Below the pieces are notes generated by a model, which had not been told where the DNA came from, did no database searches, and saw nothing but the letters and a program-made list of their open reading frames with translations. This document shows, one piece after another, positions 1-9,200 of a DNA stretch of 64,000 bases. The stretch is from Burkholderia sp. Bp8963 (GTDB lineage Bacteria > Pseudomonadota > Gammaproteobacteria > Burkholderiales > Burkholderiaceae): positions 62,001 to 126,000 of the forward strand of contig NZ_QTQP01000002.1 in NCBI RefSeq assembly GCF_003854275.1, read 5' to 3'. The position numbers and the translations under genes were made by a program. The first letter of the stretch is position 1. Every line of letters starts with the position of its first letter.

Positions 1-243
1 CACCGCGGCCGGCACGTACCACTTCGCGCGGTCGCTGCCGTGCGAGCCGAAGCCGTGGTCGAGGAGCGGCTTGAGCAGCGCCGGGATCCCGGCTTCCGTC
101 GCCGCGACGACGCCCATCGTCATCACGGCGAGCACCACGATGCCGATGAGCGGCTTGATGTACGGCCACAGGCGCTTGAAGACCGAGGCCGGCGATGTGC
201 CGGCCGGGTCGATGGGTTTGCGAAGCGTGTTCTGAGTATCCAA
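1..243 (-). CDS. msbA: MsbA, lipid A-core flippase (5' end only)
   Basis: Only the first 81 codons lie in the window; the gene runs off the left edge. MsbA is the inner-membrane ABC exporter that flips lipid A-core across the membrane using ATP. The visible part starts [15 protein letters not shown], then reaches the first membrane helix (about residues 25-50, ending before [14 protein letters not shown]), as expected for the MsbA transmembrane domain. The TTG start at 243 is favoured because AGAAGGA lies 5 bases upstream. It is divergent from a WaaE-type glycosyltransferase, the usual Burkholderia LPS-core context. The nucleotide-binding domain is outside the window, so the identification rests on the N-terminus and its neighbours. 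Confidence 0.8.
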   Translation of the reverse strand, partial: MDTQNTLRKPIDPAGTSPASVFKRLWPYIKPLIGIVVLAVMTMGVVAATEAGIPALLKPLLDHGFGSHGSDRAKWYVPAAV

Positions 244-320
244 GGCAATCCTTCTTGAGCGGCGTCGCGGCGCCCGGGGACGAGGTCGACCGGGTCTCCG
301 ACCCCGCCGGGCGGGTGCCG

Positions 321-348
321 AAAAGGCCCAACATAAAAGGCCCAACAT
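321..348. repeat. Perfect 14-bp tandem duplication in the msbA leader
   Basis: AAAAGGCCCAACAT occurs twice head to tail at 321-334 and 335-348. It lies just downstream of the msbA -10 element, so both copies would fall near the start of the msbA transcript. Confidence 0.8.
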
Positions 349-352
349 TATA
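347..352 (-). promoter_or_regulatory. Candidate msbA -10 element
   Basis: On the minus strand this reads TATAAT, a perfect sigma-70 -10 hexamer about 104 bases upstream of the msbA start. No good -35 hexamer is visible 16-18 bp further upstream, so the promoter call is tentative. Confidence 0.45.
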
Positions 353-420
353 GCCGCACCGTCCTTGCCGGCATGGCCGCTGCCGACGGCGGCGGGCGGT
401 GGCGGCTTGGGTAGCGCGGG

Positions 421-426
421 TATACT
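421..426 (+). promoter_or_regulatory. Candidate -10 element for the WaaE-type gene
   Basis: TATACT, 37 bases before the ATG at 463, is a 5/6 match to the -10 consensus in otherwise GC-rich sequence. The same hexamer precedes waaL at 2271. No convincing -35 was found. Confidence 0.35.
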
Positions 427-462
427 GCCGCTCACCGTATCCTCCATCCCTCCGACGATTTC

Positions 463-1215
463 ATGGCAGAACCCTCCCTCGGCGTCGCCCTCATCGCCCT
501 CAACGCGTCCGCACGGCTCGCGCAGTGCCTCGACGCGCTGGCGTTCGCCGACGACGTCGTCGTGATCGACGGCGGCAGCACCGACGACACCGTCGCGATC
601 GCGCAGGCGCACGGCGCGCGCGTGATCGTGCGGACCGACTGGCCCGGCTTCGGCGCGCAGAAGAACCGTGCGCTCGACGCGCTCTCGACCGACTGGATCC
701 TGTCGCTCGACACCGACGAAATTGTCAGCCCGGAACTCGCGCAGTCGATCCGCGCCGCGCTCCGGCAGCCGGCCGCCCAGGTCTATGCGCTCGACCGGCT
801 GTCGAGCTTCTGCGGCCAGTGGATCCACCACAGCGGCTGGTACCCGGACTGGGTGCCGCGCCTGTTCCGGCAAGGAGCTGCGCGCTTCTCCGATGACCTC
901 GTGCACGAGCGCCTCGTGTTCGACACGCCCGCGCAACGCCTCACAGGCAAGCTGATGCATTACTCGTACGAGGATTTCGAGACGGTGGTGCGCAAGCTCG
1001 ACGCGTACTCGACCGCGGGCGCGCGACAGCGCCGCGCGGCCGGCCAGCACGGCGGCTTCGGCAAGGCCGTCGCGCGCGGCCTGTGGGCGTTCGTGCGGAC
1101 CTACGTGCTGCGGCGCGGCTTTCTCGACGGGCGCGCGGGCTTCATGATCGCCGTGTTCAACGCCGAAACCGTCTACTACCGGTTCCTGAAGCTCGGCCAC
1201 GAACCGGGTCGCTAA
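463..1215 (+). CDS. waaE: WaaE-type GT2 glycosyltransferase, LPS core
   Basis: A 250-residue family 2 glycosyltransferase of the WaaE/KdtX type. It is expected to add a sugar (glucose in characterised homologues) to the inner-core heptose on the cytoplasmic face of the inner membrane. The protein opens with the GT-A nucleotide-binding strand [14 protein letters not shown]. It carries DGGSTDDT near residues 36-43 and the metal-binding LDTDEI near 84-89, followed by the WaaE-like [13 protein letters not shown] and VHERL segments. There is no transmembrane helix. It is divergent from msbA and heads the LPS block. The exact sugar and acceptor cannot be read from sequence. The ATG at 463 lacks a clear Shine-Dalgarno sequence but gives the usual family length. 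Confidence 0.85.
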   Translation: MAEPSLGVALIALNASARLAQCLDALAFADDVVVIDGGSTDDTVAIAQAHGARVIVRTDWPGFGAQKNRALDALSTDWILSLDTDEIVSPELAQSIRAALRQPAAQVYALDRLSSFCGQWIHHSGWYPDWVPRLFRQGAARFSDDLVHERLVFDTPAQRLTGKLMHYSYEDFETVVRKLDAYSTAGARQRRAAGQHGGFGKAVARGLWAFVRTYVLRRGFLDGRAGFMIAVFNAETVYYRFLKLGHEPGR

Positions 1216-1271
1216 GCCACTGAGCCGCTGGGCCGCTGGGCCGTTGAGCCGTTGAGCCACTGATCCGCTGA
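1216..1271. repeat. Seven degenerate 8-bp tandem repeats after the waaE stop
   Basis: Immediately after the TAA (1213-1215) come seven consecutive 8-bp units: GCCACTGA, GCCGCTGG twice, GCCGTTGA twice, GCCACTGA, TCCGCTGA. The array fills the first half of the gap to the next gene. Confidence 0.8.
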
Positions 1272-1297
1272 CCACCGACGGCGCGCGGCGGCGGCGG

Positions 1298-1303
1298 TAC
1301 AAT
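1298..1303 (+). promoter_or_regulatory. Candidate -10 element before the second GT2 gene
   Basis: TACAAT, 84 bases upstream of the ATG at 1387, suggests that the second transferase has its own promoter downstream of the 8-bp array. No clear -35 is visible. Confidence 0.3.
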
Positions 1304-1386
1304 GCCGGGCTGCCTGCGCGCCAGGCGCGCGCCGACGAGGCCGCCCCGCGCGCCGCCCGACACGACGACCACCGATTCCGACCGCC

Positions 1387-2229
1387 ATGTTCTCCATCAT
1401 CATCCCGACCTGGAACAACCTGCCGTACCTCAAGCTCGTCATCGACAGCCTGCGCCGGCATTCCGCGTACGAGCACCAGATCATCGTGCACGTGAACGAC
1501 GGCTCGGACGGCACGCTCGACTGGGTCCGCAGCGAAGGCATCGAATACACGGCATCGCCGGCCAACATCGGCATCTGCCACGCGGTGAACCTCGCCGCGG
1601 CGCGCGCGACACGCGACTACGTCGTCTACATGAACGACGACATGTTCTGCTGCCCCGGCTGGGATGCGGCGCTCGTGCGGCGCATCGGGCAGATGCCGAC
1701 CGACCTGTTCATGCTGTCCGGCACGATGGTCGAGCCGGTCGACACGCGCAATCCGTGCGTCGTCGTCAGCGATTTCGGCCGGGACGCCGAGCATTTCGAC
1801 GCGGCAGGCCTCGTCGCGGCCGCACCGAAGCTCGTACGCGCGGACTGGCTCGGCTCGACCTGGCCGCCGACGCTCGTGCACCGCGACTGGTGGAACCGCA
1901 TCGGCGGCTACAGCAGCGAGCTGTCGCCCGGCATGAGCAGCGACAACGACTTCTCGATGAAATTCTGGGACGCCGGCTGCCGGATCTTCGTCGGCGTCGG
2001 CGACAGCCTCGTCTACCACTTCCAGCAGAAGAGCACGGGCAAGATCGTCAAGAACGACGGCCGTCGCCAGTTCCTCAACAAATGGGGCATGACGCAGGCG
2101 ACCTTCGACCGCTACTACCTGCACCGCGGCGAGCCGGCCGGCACGCGCGTCGCGCTCGACACGCCGGCAGTCGTTGGCCGGCTCAAGCGCGCGCTGCTGC
2201 GCTCCAGGATCAAGCGCGCATTCAGCTGA
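1387..2229 (+). CDS. GT2 glycosyltransferase, LPS block
   Basis: A 280-residue family 2 glycosyltransferase with a GT-A fold. It starts [19 protein letters not shown], typical of GT2 enzymes, with [12 protein letters not shown] near 36-47 and the metal-binding MNDDMF near residues 80-85. [12 protein letters not shown] near residues 183-194 resembles the acceptor-side acidic motif. The C-terminal 60 residues are basic and helical with no membrane span. It lies between the WaaE-type transferase and waaL, so a role in core or O-antigen sugar assembly is inferred. Donor and acceptor are unknown. Confidence 0.8.
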   Translation: MFSIIIPTWNNLPYLKLVIDSLRRHSAYEHQIIVHVNDGSDGTLDWVRSEGIEYTASPANIGICHAVNLAAARATRDYVVYMNDDMFCCPGWDAALVRRIGQMPTDLFMLSGTMVEPVDTRNPCVVVSDFGRDAEHFDAAGLVAAAPKLVRADWLGSTWPPTLVHRDWWNRIGGYSSELSPGMSSDNDFSMKFWDAGCRIFVGVGDSLVYHFQQKSTGKIVKNDGRRQFLNKWGMTQATFDRYYLHRGEPAGTRVALDTPAVVGRLKRALLRSRIKRAFS

Positions 2230-2270
2230 AGCGTCCCCCGAAACCCCACGGAAATGCCCGGTGGTTCGCG

Positions 2271-2309
2271 TATACTGCGCGGTTTGTCCCCGCCGCAGTT
2301 TGTCCCCGC
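2271..2309 (+). promoter_or_regulatory. Candidate waaL promoter with duplicated 12-mer
   Basis: TATACT at 2271-2276 is followed by two copies of GTTTGTCCCCGC at 2282-2293 and 2298-2309, a 16-bp period. The pair lies where the waaL leader would begin. The waaE promoter region carries the same -10 hexamer. Confidence 0.3.
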
Positions 2310-2379
2310 GTCTGCCGCCGGGACGCGTGGCGCGCCGCATCGTGCACGCATGCCGCAACCGCCTATCCGACAGGTTTCG

Positions 2380-3660
2380 ATGCTTTCGTTTTCCGCTCCC
2401 GCTTCGCGGCGCCTGACCGCCGCCCGCGCATTCGCCGTCGCCGCGCTATGCATGGTGCCCGTCTCGACCGCGCTGACGAACGTGTTCTGCGCGCTGTTCG
2501 CGGTCGCGCTCGTGATCGCGCCCGAATTCTGGCGCGACCTGCGCTCGCTCGTCACCGACCCCGCGTCGCTCGCGGCGCTGCTGCTGATGGCCGCGCTGAC
2601 CGCAAGCGTCGTGTACACCGTCGCGCCGCATGACAAGGCGTGGGGCTGGGTCGCGAAGTACGACAAGCTGCTGCTGCTGCCGTTCGCCGTGCTCGCGTTC
2701 CGCCATTCGAACTGGGCGCCAATCGTGCGGCGCTGCTGGTTCGGCACGCTGTGCGTGATCCTCGTGCTGTCGACGACGAACTACCTCGGGCTCACCGCGA
2801 TCGGGCCCGCGCATGCGACCGAACTGCCGCTGTCGCGCGCGTGGGTGTTCAAGAATCACATCGCGGCCGGCATGTTCGGCGCGCTGCTGTTCTACCAGGC
2901 GGCCGATCTCGCGCTGACGGCCCGCACGGCGCTGTCCCGTGCCGCGTTCGCCGGCATCGCCGCGTGGTCGCTCGTCAATGTGTTCGTGATGCTGCAGGGA
3001 CGCACGGGGCAGGTCATCGCGCTGCTGCTGATCCTCGTCGTCGCACTGCGTTTCGTGCTCGCGCTGCGCATGCGCTCGGCGCTGCGCGCGGGCCTTGCCG
3101 CGGGCGCGCTGGTCGTCGCGGCAGCGGCGCTCGTCGTCGCCGCGTGTACGATTCACGGCGGCCGGCTCGTGAAGGTCGTGTCCGAAGTGCAGCAATACCG
3201 GCAGAGCGATGCGGCCACGTCGACCGGGCTGCGGCTCGAGTGGTACAAGAAGGGGCTCGAACTGTATCGCGCGCGGCCGGTGATCGGTTACGGCGCGGGC
3301 GGCCTCGAGTTCGAGTTCCAGAAGCTGACGGCAGGCAAGTCCGCCGCCGAAGGCCAGCTCACGTCGAACCCGCACAACGAGTACCTGCTGATGGCCGTCC
3401 AGCTTGGCACGGTCGGCGTGCTGCTGTTCATCAACCTGATCGTGCAGATCGCACGCGGCAGCCGCGCGCTCGATCCGCGCTCGCGGCACCTGCTGCTCGC
3501 GTGGCTCGCAATCTTCGCGATCGGCAGCCTCGCGAATTCGCTGCTGCTCGACTTCGCCGAAGGTCACCTGATCGTGCTGCTCGCGGGCATCCTGGTCGGT
3601 TGCAGCGAGCGCGGCGCCGTGCTGCCGCGCGAAACGTCGGCGATCAGGCGAAGCGCCTGA
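2380..3660 (+). CDS. waaL: O-antigen ligase WaaL
   Basis: A 426-residue polytopic inner-membrane protein of the O-antigen ligase/Wzy_C family, which joins undecaprenyl-linked O-antigen to lipid A-core at the periplasmic face. About ten to twelve hydrophobic segments are visible. The large periplasmic loop contains [23 protein letters not shown] and then [15 protein letters not shown], whose His is a conserved position of the family. The ATG at 2380 is chosen because the protein then begins just before the first helix. An in-frame ATG at 2350 and a longer frame from 2254 add only a Pro/Arg-rich, non-hydrophobic leader. The 3' end meets the convergent GT9 gene, and the last codons form a 7-bp hairpin (3644-3660) that includes the stop. 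Confidence 0.85.
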   Translation: MLSFSAPASRRLTAARAFAVAALCMVPVSTALTNVFCALFAVALVIAPEFWRDLRSLVTDPASLAALLLMAALTASVVYTVAPHDKAWGWVAKYDKLLLLPFAVLAFRHSNWAPIVRRCWFGTLCVILVLSTTNYLGLTAIGPAHATELPLSRAWVFKNHIAAGMFGALLFYQAADLALTARTALSRAAFAGIAAWSLVNVFVMLQGRTGQVIALLLILVVALRFVLALRMRSALRAGLAAGALVVAAAALVVAACTIHGGRLVKVVSEVQQYRQSDAATSTGLRLEWYKKGLELYRARPVIGYGAGGLEFEFQKLTAGKSAAEGQLTSNPHNEYLLMAVQLGTVGVLLFINLIVQIARGSRALDPRSRHLLLAWLAIFAIGSLANSLLLDFAEGHLIVLLAGILVGCSERGAVLPRETSAIRRSA

Positions 3661-3740
3661 CGCCGGTCGCGCCGGTCACCGTCAATGAAGTGTCCGTGAG
3701 CCGCCGCGCTCAGGCCGGCCGGGCATGCCGGACGCCCTGA

Positions 3741-4985
3741 TCAGTCTTTTGCCGAACCGGTCGCGGCCCGGCTCGCGTTGTCGCGGCTCAACCGCGACGC
3801 GTCGACGACGGCCGTCACGTCCGGCGCAGCGAGCCCGAGCATCTCGGCCGCCGCGGCCTTCACGCGCTGCGCACTCAGGTTGACGAGACAGTCGCTGCGG
3901 CTGTCGACGTGGCGCTCGCAGCCCTCGTGCCGGCATGGCACGCAATCGCCCTCTCCCTGCAGCAGATAAACGTTGCCGTGCCGGCCCGAGCCGCGCAGCG
4001 GCCACGGATTCTCGGTCGCGGGCCAGTGCTGCGGCCATGGCCCCCAGCGCACGGGATCGGACGGCCCGAACAGTGCGATCGTGTCGGTGCCGGTGGCCGC
4101 GGCGACATGTGTCGCGCCCGTGTCGGGCCCGATGAACAGCCGCGCGCGCCGCACGAGTTCCGCACTCTCGCCGAACGTGAGGCGGCCGACGAGATTCAGC
4201 ACGTCGCCGCCCGCGTCGGCGGCCACGTGCGCCGCGTAATCGCGCTCGCCCTGTGCCGGGCCGCCGGACAGCGCGACCGCGAACCCGTGGGCGCGCAGCC
4301 AGTCGATCATCTCGACCCAGCCATCGGAGCGCCACTGCTTGTAGCGGAACATCGGATACGGATGCAGGACGACGAGCGGCTTGCCGTCGCGCACCGCGGG
4401 TGACTCGGCGAGCCACGCGTCGAACCGCGCGCGCCGCGCGGGATCGTCGCCGATGCCGGGCGCGACGACTTCGGAGACGGGCTCGATGCCGATGACGGGC
4501 GCGAGCGCCAGCGTGCTCACGACGGTGTGCGCGGACTGGTGATGATTGATCGCGATGCCGTGCAGCATCATCCGGGTCAGCCAGGTGACGCGGTCCGGAT
4601 CGACGAGGCCGACCCGCTTGCGGCCCGCGAACCAGCTGTAGAAGCGCGGCCGGTCGGAACTCAGCGCTGCGCATGCGAGGTCGTAGCGGCGCCACATCGA
4701 TAGCGCGTCGCGCAGCCGTTCGCGGAACCCGGCGCGCTGCGCGACCACGATCACGTGGCGCAGGTCCGGATTGTGCTCGAGCACGCCCTCGGTGCCGCGA
4801 AACACCAGCATGTCGATCTGCGCGTCCGGCCAGCGGGCTTTCAGCGAGCGCACGAGCGGTGTCGTCAGCAGCACGTCGCCGATGCGGCGCGGTGCTGCAA
4901 CGAGGATGGTTCTGGGCGGGCGGGCGGGAGAAAACAGGGCCAAGGCAATCGATCCGTCTATCTGGCTGGCGAACAAGGCTGGCAA
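3741..4985 (-). CDS. GT9 heptosyltransferase-like protein (WaaQ-like)
   Basis: A 414-residue family 9 glycosyltransferase, the heptosyltransferase family that adds ADP-heptose to LPS inner core. The N-terminus has the family motif RRIGDVLLTTPLVRSLKARWP. The C-terminal Rossmann domain has FIGPDTGATHVAAATGT and ALFGPSDPVRWGPW. Near the end is a Cys-rich segment (CVPCRHEGCERH, then SDCLVNL) that recurs in WaaQ-type GT9 proteins. No ATG lies before the first domain. The frame opens at TTG 4985, and another TTG at 4943 is equally possible. It is the downstream partner of a second GT9 gene (5075-6187) read on the same strand. Heptosyltransferase III activity is a guess from family and position. Confidence 0.8.
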   Translation of the reverse strand: MPALFASQIDGSIALALFSPARPPRTILVAAPRRIGDVLLTTPLVRSLKARWPDAQIDMLVFRGTEGVLEHNPDLRHVIVVAQRAGFRERLRDALSMWRRYDLACAALSSDRPRFYSWFAGRKRVGLVDPDRVTWLTRMMLHGIAINHHQSAHTVVSTLALAPVIGIEPVSEVVAPGIGDDPARRARFDAWLAESPAVRDGKPLVVLHPYPMFRYKQWRSDGWVEMIDWLRAHGFAVALSGGPAQGERDYAAHVAADAGGDVLNLVGRLTFGESAELVRRARLFIGPDTGATHVAAATGTDTIALFGPSDPVRWGPWPQHWPATENPWPLRGSGRHGNVYLLQGEGDCVPCRHEGCERHVDSRSDCLVNLSAQRVKAAAAEMLGLAAPDVTAVVDASRLSRDNASRAATGSAKD

Positions 4986-5074
4986 TGTACAGGATTTTGC
5001 GGCAACCGGCGCGGGCCGTGTGGGGGCCGCGGCGCGGCGGGAATCCGGCGCGCCGCGCGGCGAGCGAGCGAGAG

Positions 5075-6187
5075 TTACGAAGCGGTTGCTGCCGATATGG
5101 GCGTTGCGGGCGTTGCCGTCGTTGCGGTCGGCGCCGGCATCCCGAGAACCGGCTCGGCAGCCGCGACATCGCCGCGCTCGGTGGGCTGGAGCAGATCACG
5201 AACCGCCCGCTCGACCGCGTCGACTTCAATCGCGTCGACCGCCGCTCCGGCTCGCAGGATCACATGCGGCACGCCGAGCGGATGCCAGCGCAGGTATTTC
5301 TCCGGCCGGTCCTCGAACAACGCGGCGACCGGCACGCCGAGCGCCGACGCCAGGTGCACCGGCGCGCTATCGGCGGACACGACGACGTCGAGCAGGCTCA
5401 CGGCCGCAATCAGATCGGCGACCGACGCCGGCGCGACATGCCGCACGGCCAAATCACCCCACGCGTCGCGATCGTCCGCGCCCGCCGGATCGCGGAACAC
5501 GATCACGTCGGCGAGCCCGCCGAGCCGCCTGCTCAGGTCCCGCCATTTGTCCCCGCTCCAGCGCCGCTCGGCCGCCTTGTTCGATACGAACAGGCCGACT
5601 CGCGGCAGCGTGCGCGGACCGAGCAGGCGATGCCACACGTCCTGCCGCGCGCGGTTCGGGTACGCGAACAGCGCGAGACCTTCGATGTCGGTTCGCGCCA
5701 GTTCAGGCACGAGCTGGAATCCGGACAATGCTTCATGGCGCATCGGCCGGGTGCGGACATGCTCGGGCTGGCGGTCGTCGAACTCGGACTCCGCGTCGTG
5801 CCAGCGGCAATCCTTCGCGCCGAGCTGCCGCGCGAACTGCACGCTGCTCCGGTGCATCCCGCCGTTGGGGACGACCACCAGGTCGAAGCGCAGGCGGCGC
5901 AGGCGGCGCACGAGCCGCAGCCGGTCCACGATGGCCCGCCATCGGCCCGGACGATCGTTACGCTCGCACTGCCGGCTGTACACGTACTTGTGCACCGTAT
6001 GCACGTCCGGGTTGCCGGCCAGTACGCCCGCGTTGTACGTATTGGCGACCACGTGCAGCTCCGCGCCGGGCCAGCGCTGCTTCAGCGCGCCGAGAAACGC
6101 CGTCGTGCACAGCATGTCGCCCAGAAAATCTATCCGGATCACGAGGATCCGCGCCGTCGAATTGTCGTTAGCCATTCTTGCTGTCAT
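5075..6187 (-). CDS. GT9 heptosyltransferase-like protein
   Basis: A 370-residue family 9 glycosyltransferase. The motif IRIDFLGDMLCTTAFLGALKQ lies near the N-terminus, with the Asp typical of heptosyltransferase active sites. ADSAPVHLASALGVPVAALF near residue 275 is the ADP-heptose-binding signature. The last 25 residues are an Ala/Thr/Pro tail (PTATTATPATPISAATAS) unlike the family core. It lies 89 bases upstream of the WaaQ-like GT9 gene and about 80 bases downstream of dnaE. The start is either ATG 6187 (MTARMAND) or ATG 6175 (MANDNST); neither has a strong Shine-Dalgarno. It presumably acts on the inner or outer core in the cytoplasm; which heptose it adds is unknown. Confidence 0.8.
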   Translation of the reverse strand: MTARMANDNSTARILVIRIDFLGDMLCTTAFLGALKQRWPGAELHVVANTYNAGVLAGNPDVHTVHKYVYSRQCERNDRPGRWRAIVDRLRLVRRLRRLRFDLVVVPNGGMHRSSVQFARQLGAKDCRWHDAESEFDDRQPEHVRTRPMRHEALSGFQLVPELARTDIEGLALFAYPNRARQDVWHRLLGPRTLPRVGLFVSNKAAERRWSGDKWRDLSRRLGGLADVIVFRDPAGADDRDAWGDLAVRHVAPASVADLIAAVSLLDVVVSADSAPVHLASALGVPVAALFEDRPEKYLRWHPLGVPHVILRAGAAVDAIEVDAVERAVRDLLQPTERGDVAAAEPVLGMPAPTATTATPATPISAATAS

Positions 6188-6267
6188 GACGGTCTGTATT
6201 TTCGAGCGGGCGCCGCAGCCGGTCGGCGTCGCGCAGCCGCCGCGACACGTCAGTGGCCCCGGGCCGC

Positions 6268-9200
6268 TCAGTACGCGATCTCGACGATGCTGCCGCCGAA
6301 CGCCGCGCGCAGCTCCGCGAGCAGCGTGTCGCTCGGCTTCACGCGCCACGCGTCGCCAAGGCGCATTTCGCCTTGCGCACGGGCGCTGCTGTAGTGAATC
6401 TGGACCGCGAGACCGTTCGGCAGCGGCGGCGGCGGTTGCCGGCGGCCGCCGTCGCGCCCGCCGCGCGGCGCAGGCGCGTCGACGGCACCTGCCGCCGACG
6501 GCTCGTCCTTCGATACATGCGGCTCGAGCACGCGGCGCAGCGCGGCCGCGTCCGCGTTGCCGTTCATCGTCAGCCGCACGGCCTGCGCGTAGCGGCTGCG
6601 TGCGCGCTCGAGGTCCATCACCGTGTCGGCGGTGAAGCGGATGCCGCCCGTGAACGCATCGTTGCGCGCCTGCCCCTGCACGATCAGCAGTTCGTCTTCC
6701 TTGAACAGCGCCTTGTTTGCCTCGAATTGCTCGTTGAAGATCGTGATCTCGCACTGGCCTGAACCGTCGTCGAGCAGCGCGATCAGCATCTTGCCGCGCT
6801 GGGTCATCTGCGTGCGCAGCGACGCGATCACGCCGGCGACGAGCTTGTCGCGCCCTTCCTTCAGTTCGCCGACCTTCTGGCGCACGAAGCGCCGCACCTC
6901 GCCGCGATACGCGTCGAACAGGTGGCCGGACAGATAGAAGCCGAGCGCGCCCTTCTCTTCCTGCAGGCGGCGCTTGTCGTCCCAGGCCGGCTCGTCGACG
7001 AGCGCGTGCGCGTGCGGCGACTCGGCGCCCATGTCGAACAGGCCCGCCTGCATTGCGTTCGCCTCGGCCTGGTCAGCCGCCTCCATCGCGAGCGACACCG
7101 ATGCGAGCAACTGCGCGCGGTTCGCGTTCAGCGAATCGAACGCGCCCGCGCGGATCAGCGCCTCGATCGTGCGGCGGTTCACGACGCGCCGGTCGATCCG
7201 CTCGCAGAAATCGAACAGGTCGGCGAACGGCTTCTCCTCGCGCGCGCGCAGGATTTCCTCGATCGCGTTTTGGCCGCTGCCCTTCACCGCACCGAGGCCA
7301 TAGCGGATCGTGCGCGAGCGCTTGCCGTCCGCTTCCGCGACCGGCTCGAAACGGTAATGCGACTGGTTGATGTCCGGCGGCAGCACGGCAAGGTTGTTCA
7401 CGACGCAATCGTCGAACAGGATCTTCACCTTGTCGGTGTCGTCCATCGCGAGCGTCATGTTGGCCGCCATGAATTCGGCCGGATGGTGCGCCTTCAGCCA
7501 CGCGGTGTAGTACGCGAGCAGCGCATAGGCCGCCGCGTGCGACTTGTTGAAGCCGTAGCCCGCGAACTTCTCCATCAGGTCGAAGATTTCGTCGGACTTC
7601 TCGCGCGTGAGGCCGTTCTTCGCGGCACCCTCGGCGAAGATCTCGCGATGCTCGGCCATCTCCTCGGGCTTCTTCTTGCCCATCGCGCGGCGCAGCAAGT
7701 CCGCGCCGCCGAGCGAGTAACCGCCGATGATCTGCGCCATCTGCATCACCTGCTCCTGATAGACCATGATGCCGTAGGTCTCTTTCAGGACGGGAACGAC
7801 GCGGTCGTCCGGATACTCGACGATCTCGCGGCCGTGCTTGCGCGCGCAGAAGCTCGGGATCAGGTCCATCGGGCCCGGACGGTACAGCGCGACGAGCGCG
7901 ATGATGTCCTCGAAGCGGTCGGGCTGCGCATCCTTCAGCATGCCCTGCATGCCGCGGCTTTCCAGCTGGAACACGGCGACCGTGTTGGCCTTCTTGAGGA
8001 TCTGGAACGACGCGGGATCGTCGAGCGGCACCTGCGCGAGCGACCAGTCGGCCTTCGACGGATCGAGCCGGCGGATGTAGCGCTCGGCCCAGTCGAGGAT
8101 CGTCAGCGTCGTGAGGCCCAGAAAGTCGAACTTCACGAGGCCGACCGCTTCGACGTCGTCCTTGTCGTACTGGCTGACGACGCCGCCGTCGTCGCCCTGC
8201 GTGTAGAGCGGGCAGAAATCGGTCAGCTTGCCGGGTGCGATCAGCACGCCGCCCGCGTGCATCCCGACGTTGCGCGTCAGGCCTTCGACGCGCTGCGCGA
8301 GATCGAGCAGCTGATGGACTTCGTCCTCGTGGTCGTAGCGCTCCTGGAGCTGCGGCTCCTCCTTCATCGCGTCGGCGATCGTCACGTGCTTGCCCGGCTT
8401 GAACGGGATCAGCTTCGCGATGCCATCGGTGAACATGTAGCCGAGGTCGAGCACGCGCCCGATGTCGCGCACGGCCGCCTTCGCGGCCATCGTGCCGAAC
8501 GTCGCGATCTGCGACACCGCATCCGCGCCGTACTTCTCCTTCACGTACTGGATCACGCGATCGCGGCCGTGCTGGCAGAAGTCGATGTCGAAGTCGGGCA
8601 TCGACACCCGCTCCGGGTTCAGGAAGCGCTCGAACAGCAGGTTGTAGCGCAGCGGATCGAGATCGGTGATGCCGAGCGCGTACGCGACGAGCGAACCGGC
8701 GCCCGAACCCCGCCCGGGGCCGACCGGCACGCCGTTGTTCTTCGCCCAGTTGATGAAGTCGGCAACGATCAGGAAGTAGCCCGGGAAGCCCATCTTCGTG
8801 ATGGTCCCGCACTCGAACTCGAGCCGCTGGTAGTACGTGTCGCGCTGCGCGTCGCGCTCGGCGGCATCCGGATACAGCTGCTCGAGCCGTTTTTCGAGCC
8901 CTTCTTTCGACAGCTGGATCAGGTACTCGTCGAGCGACATGCCGTCCGGCGTCGGGAACAGCGGCAGCTTCGGCTTGCCGAGCTCGAGCGTCAGGTTGCA
9001 GCGCTTCGCGATCTCGACCGTGTTCGCGATCGCGGACGGCAGGTCCGCGAACAGCGCGGCCATGTCGTCCTGCGTGCGGAAGTACTGGTCGGTCGTGAAG
9101 CGCTTCTGGCGCCGCGGATTCGCGAGGATGTCGCCTTCCGAGATACACACGCGCGCCTCGTGCGCGGTGAAATCGTCGTCGGTCATGAACTGCGTCGGAT

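Noticed and set aside
4673-6635. Several long plus-strand frames opposite the GT9 genes
   Set aside because: Arg-rich products lacking family motifs, overlapping two clear GT9 genes.
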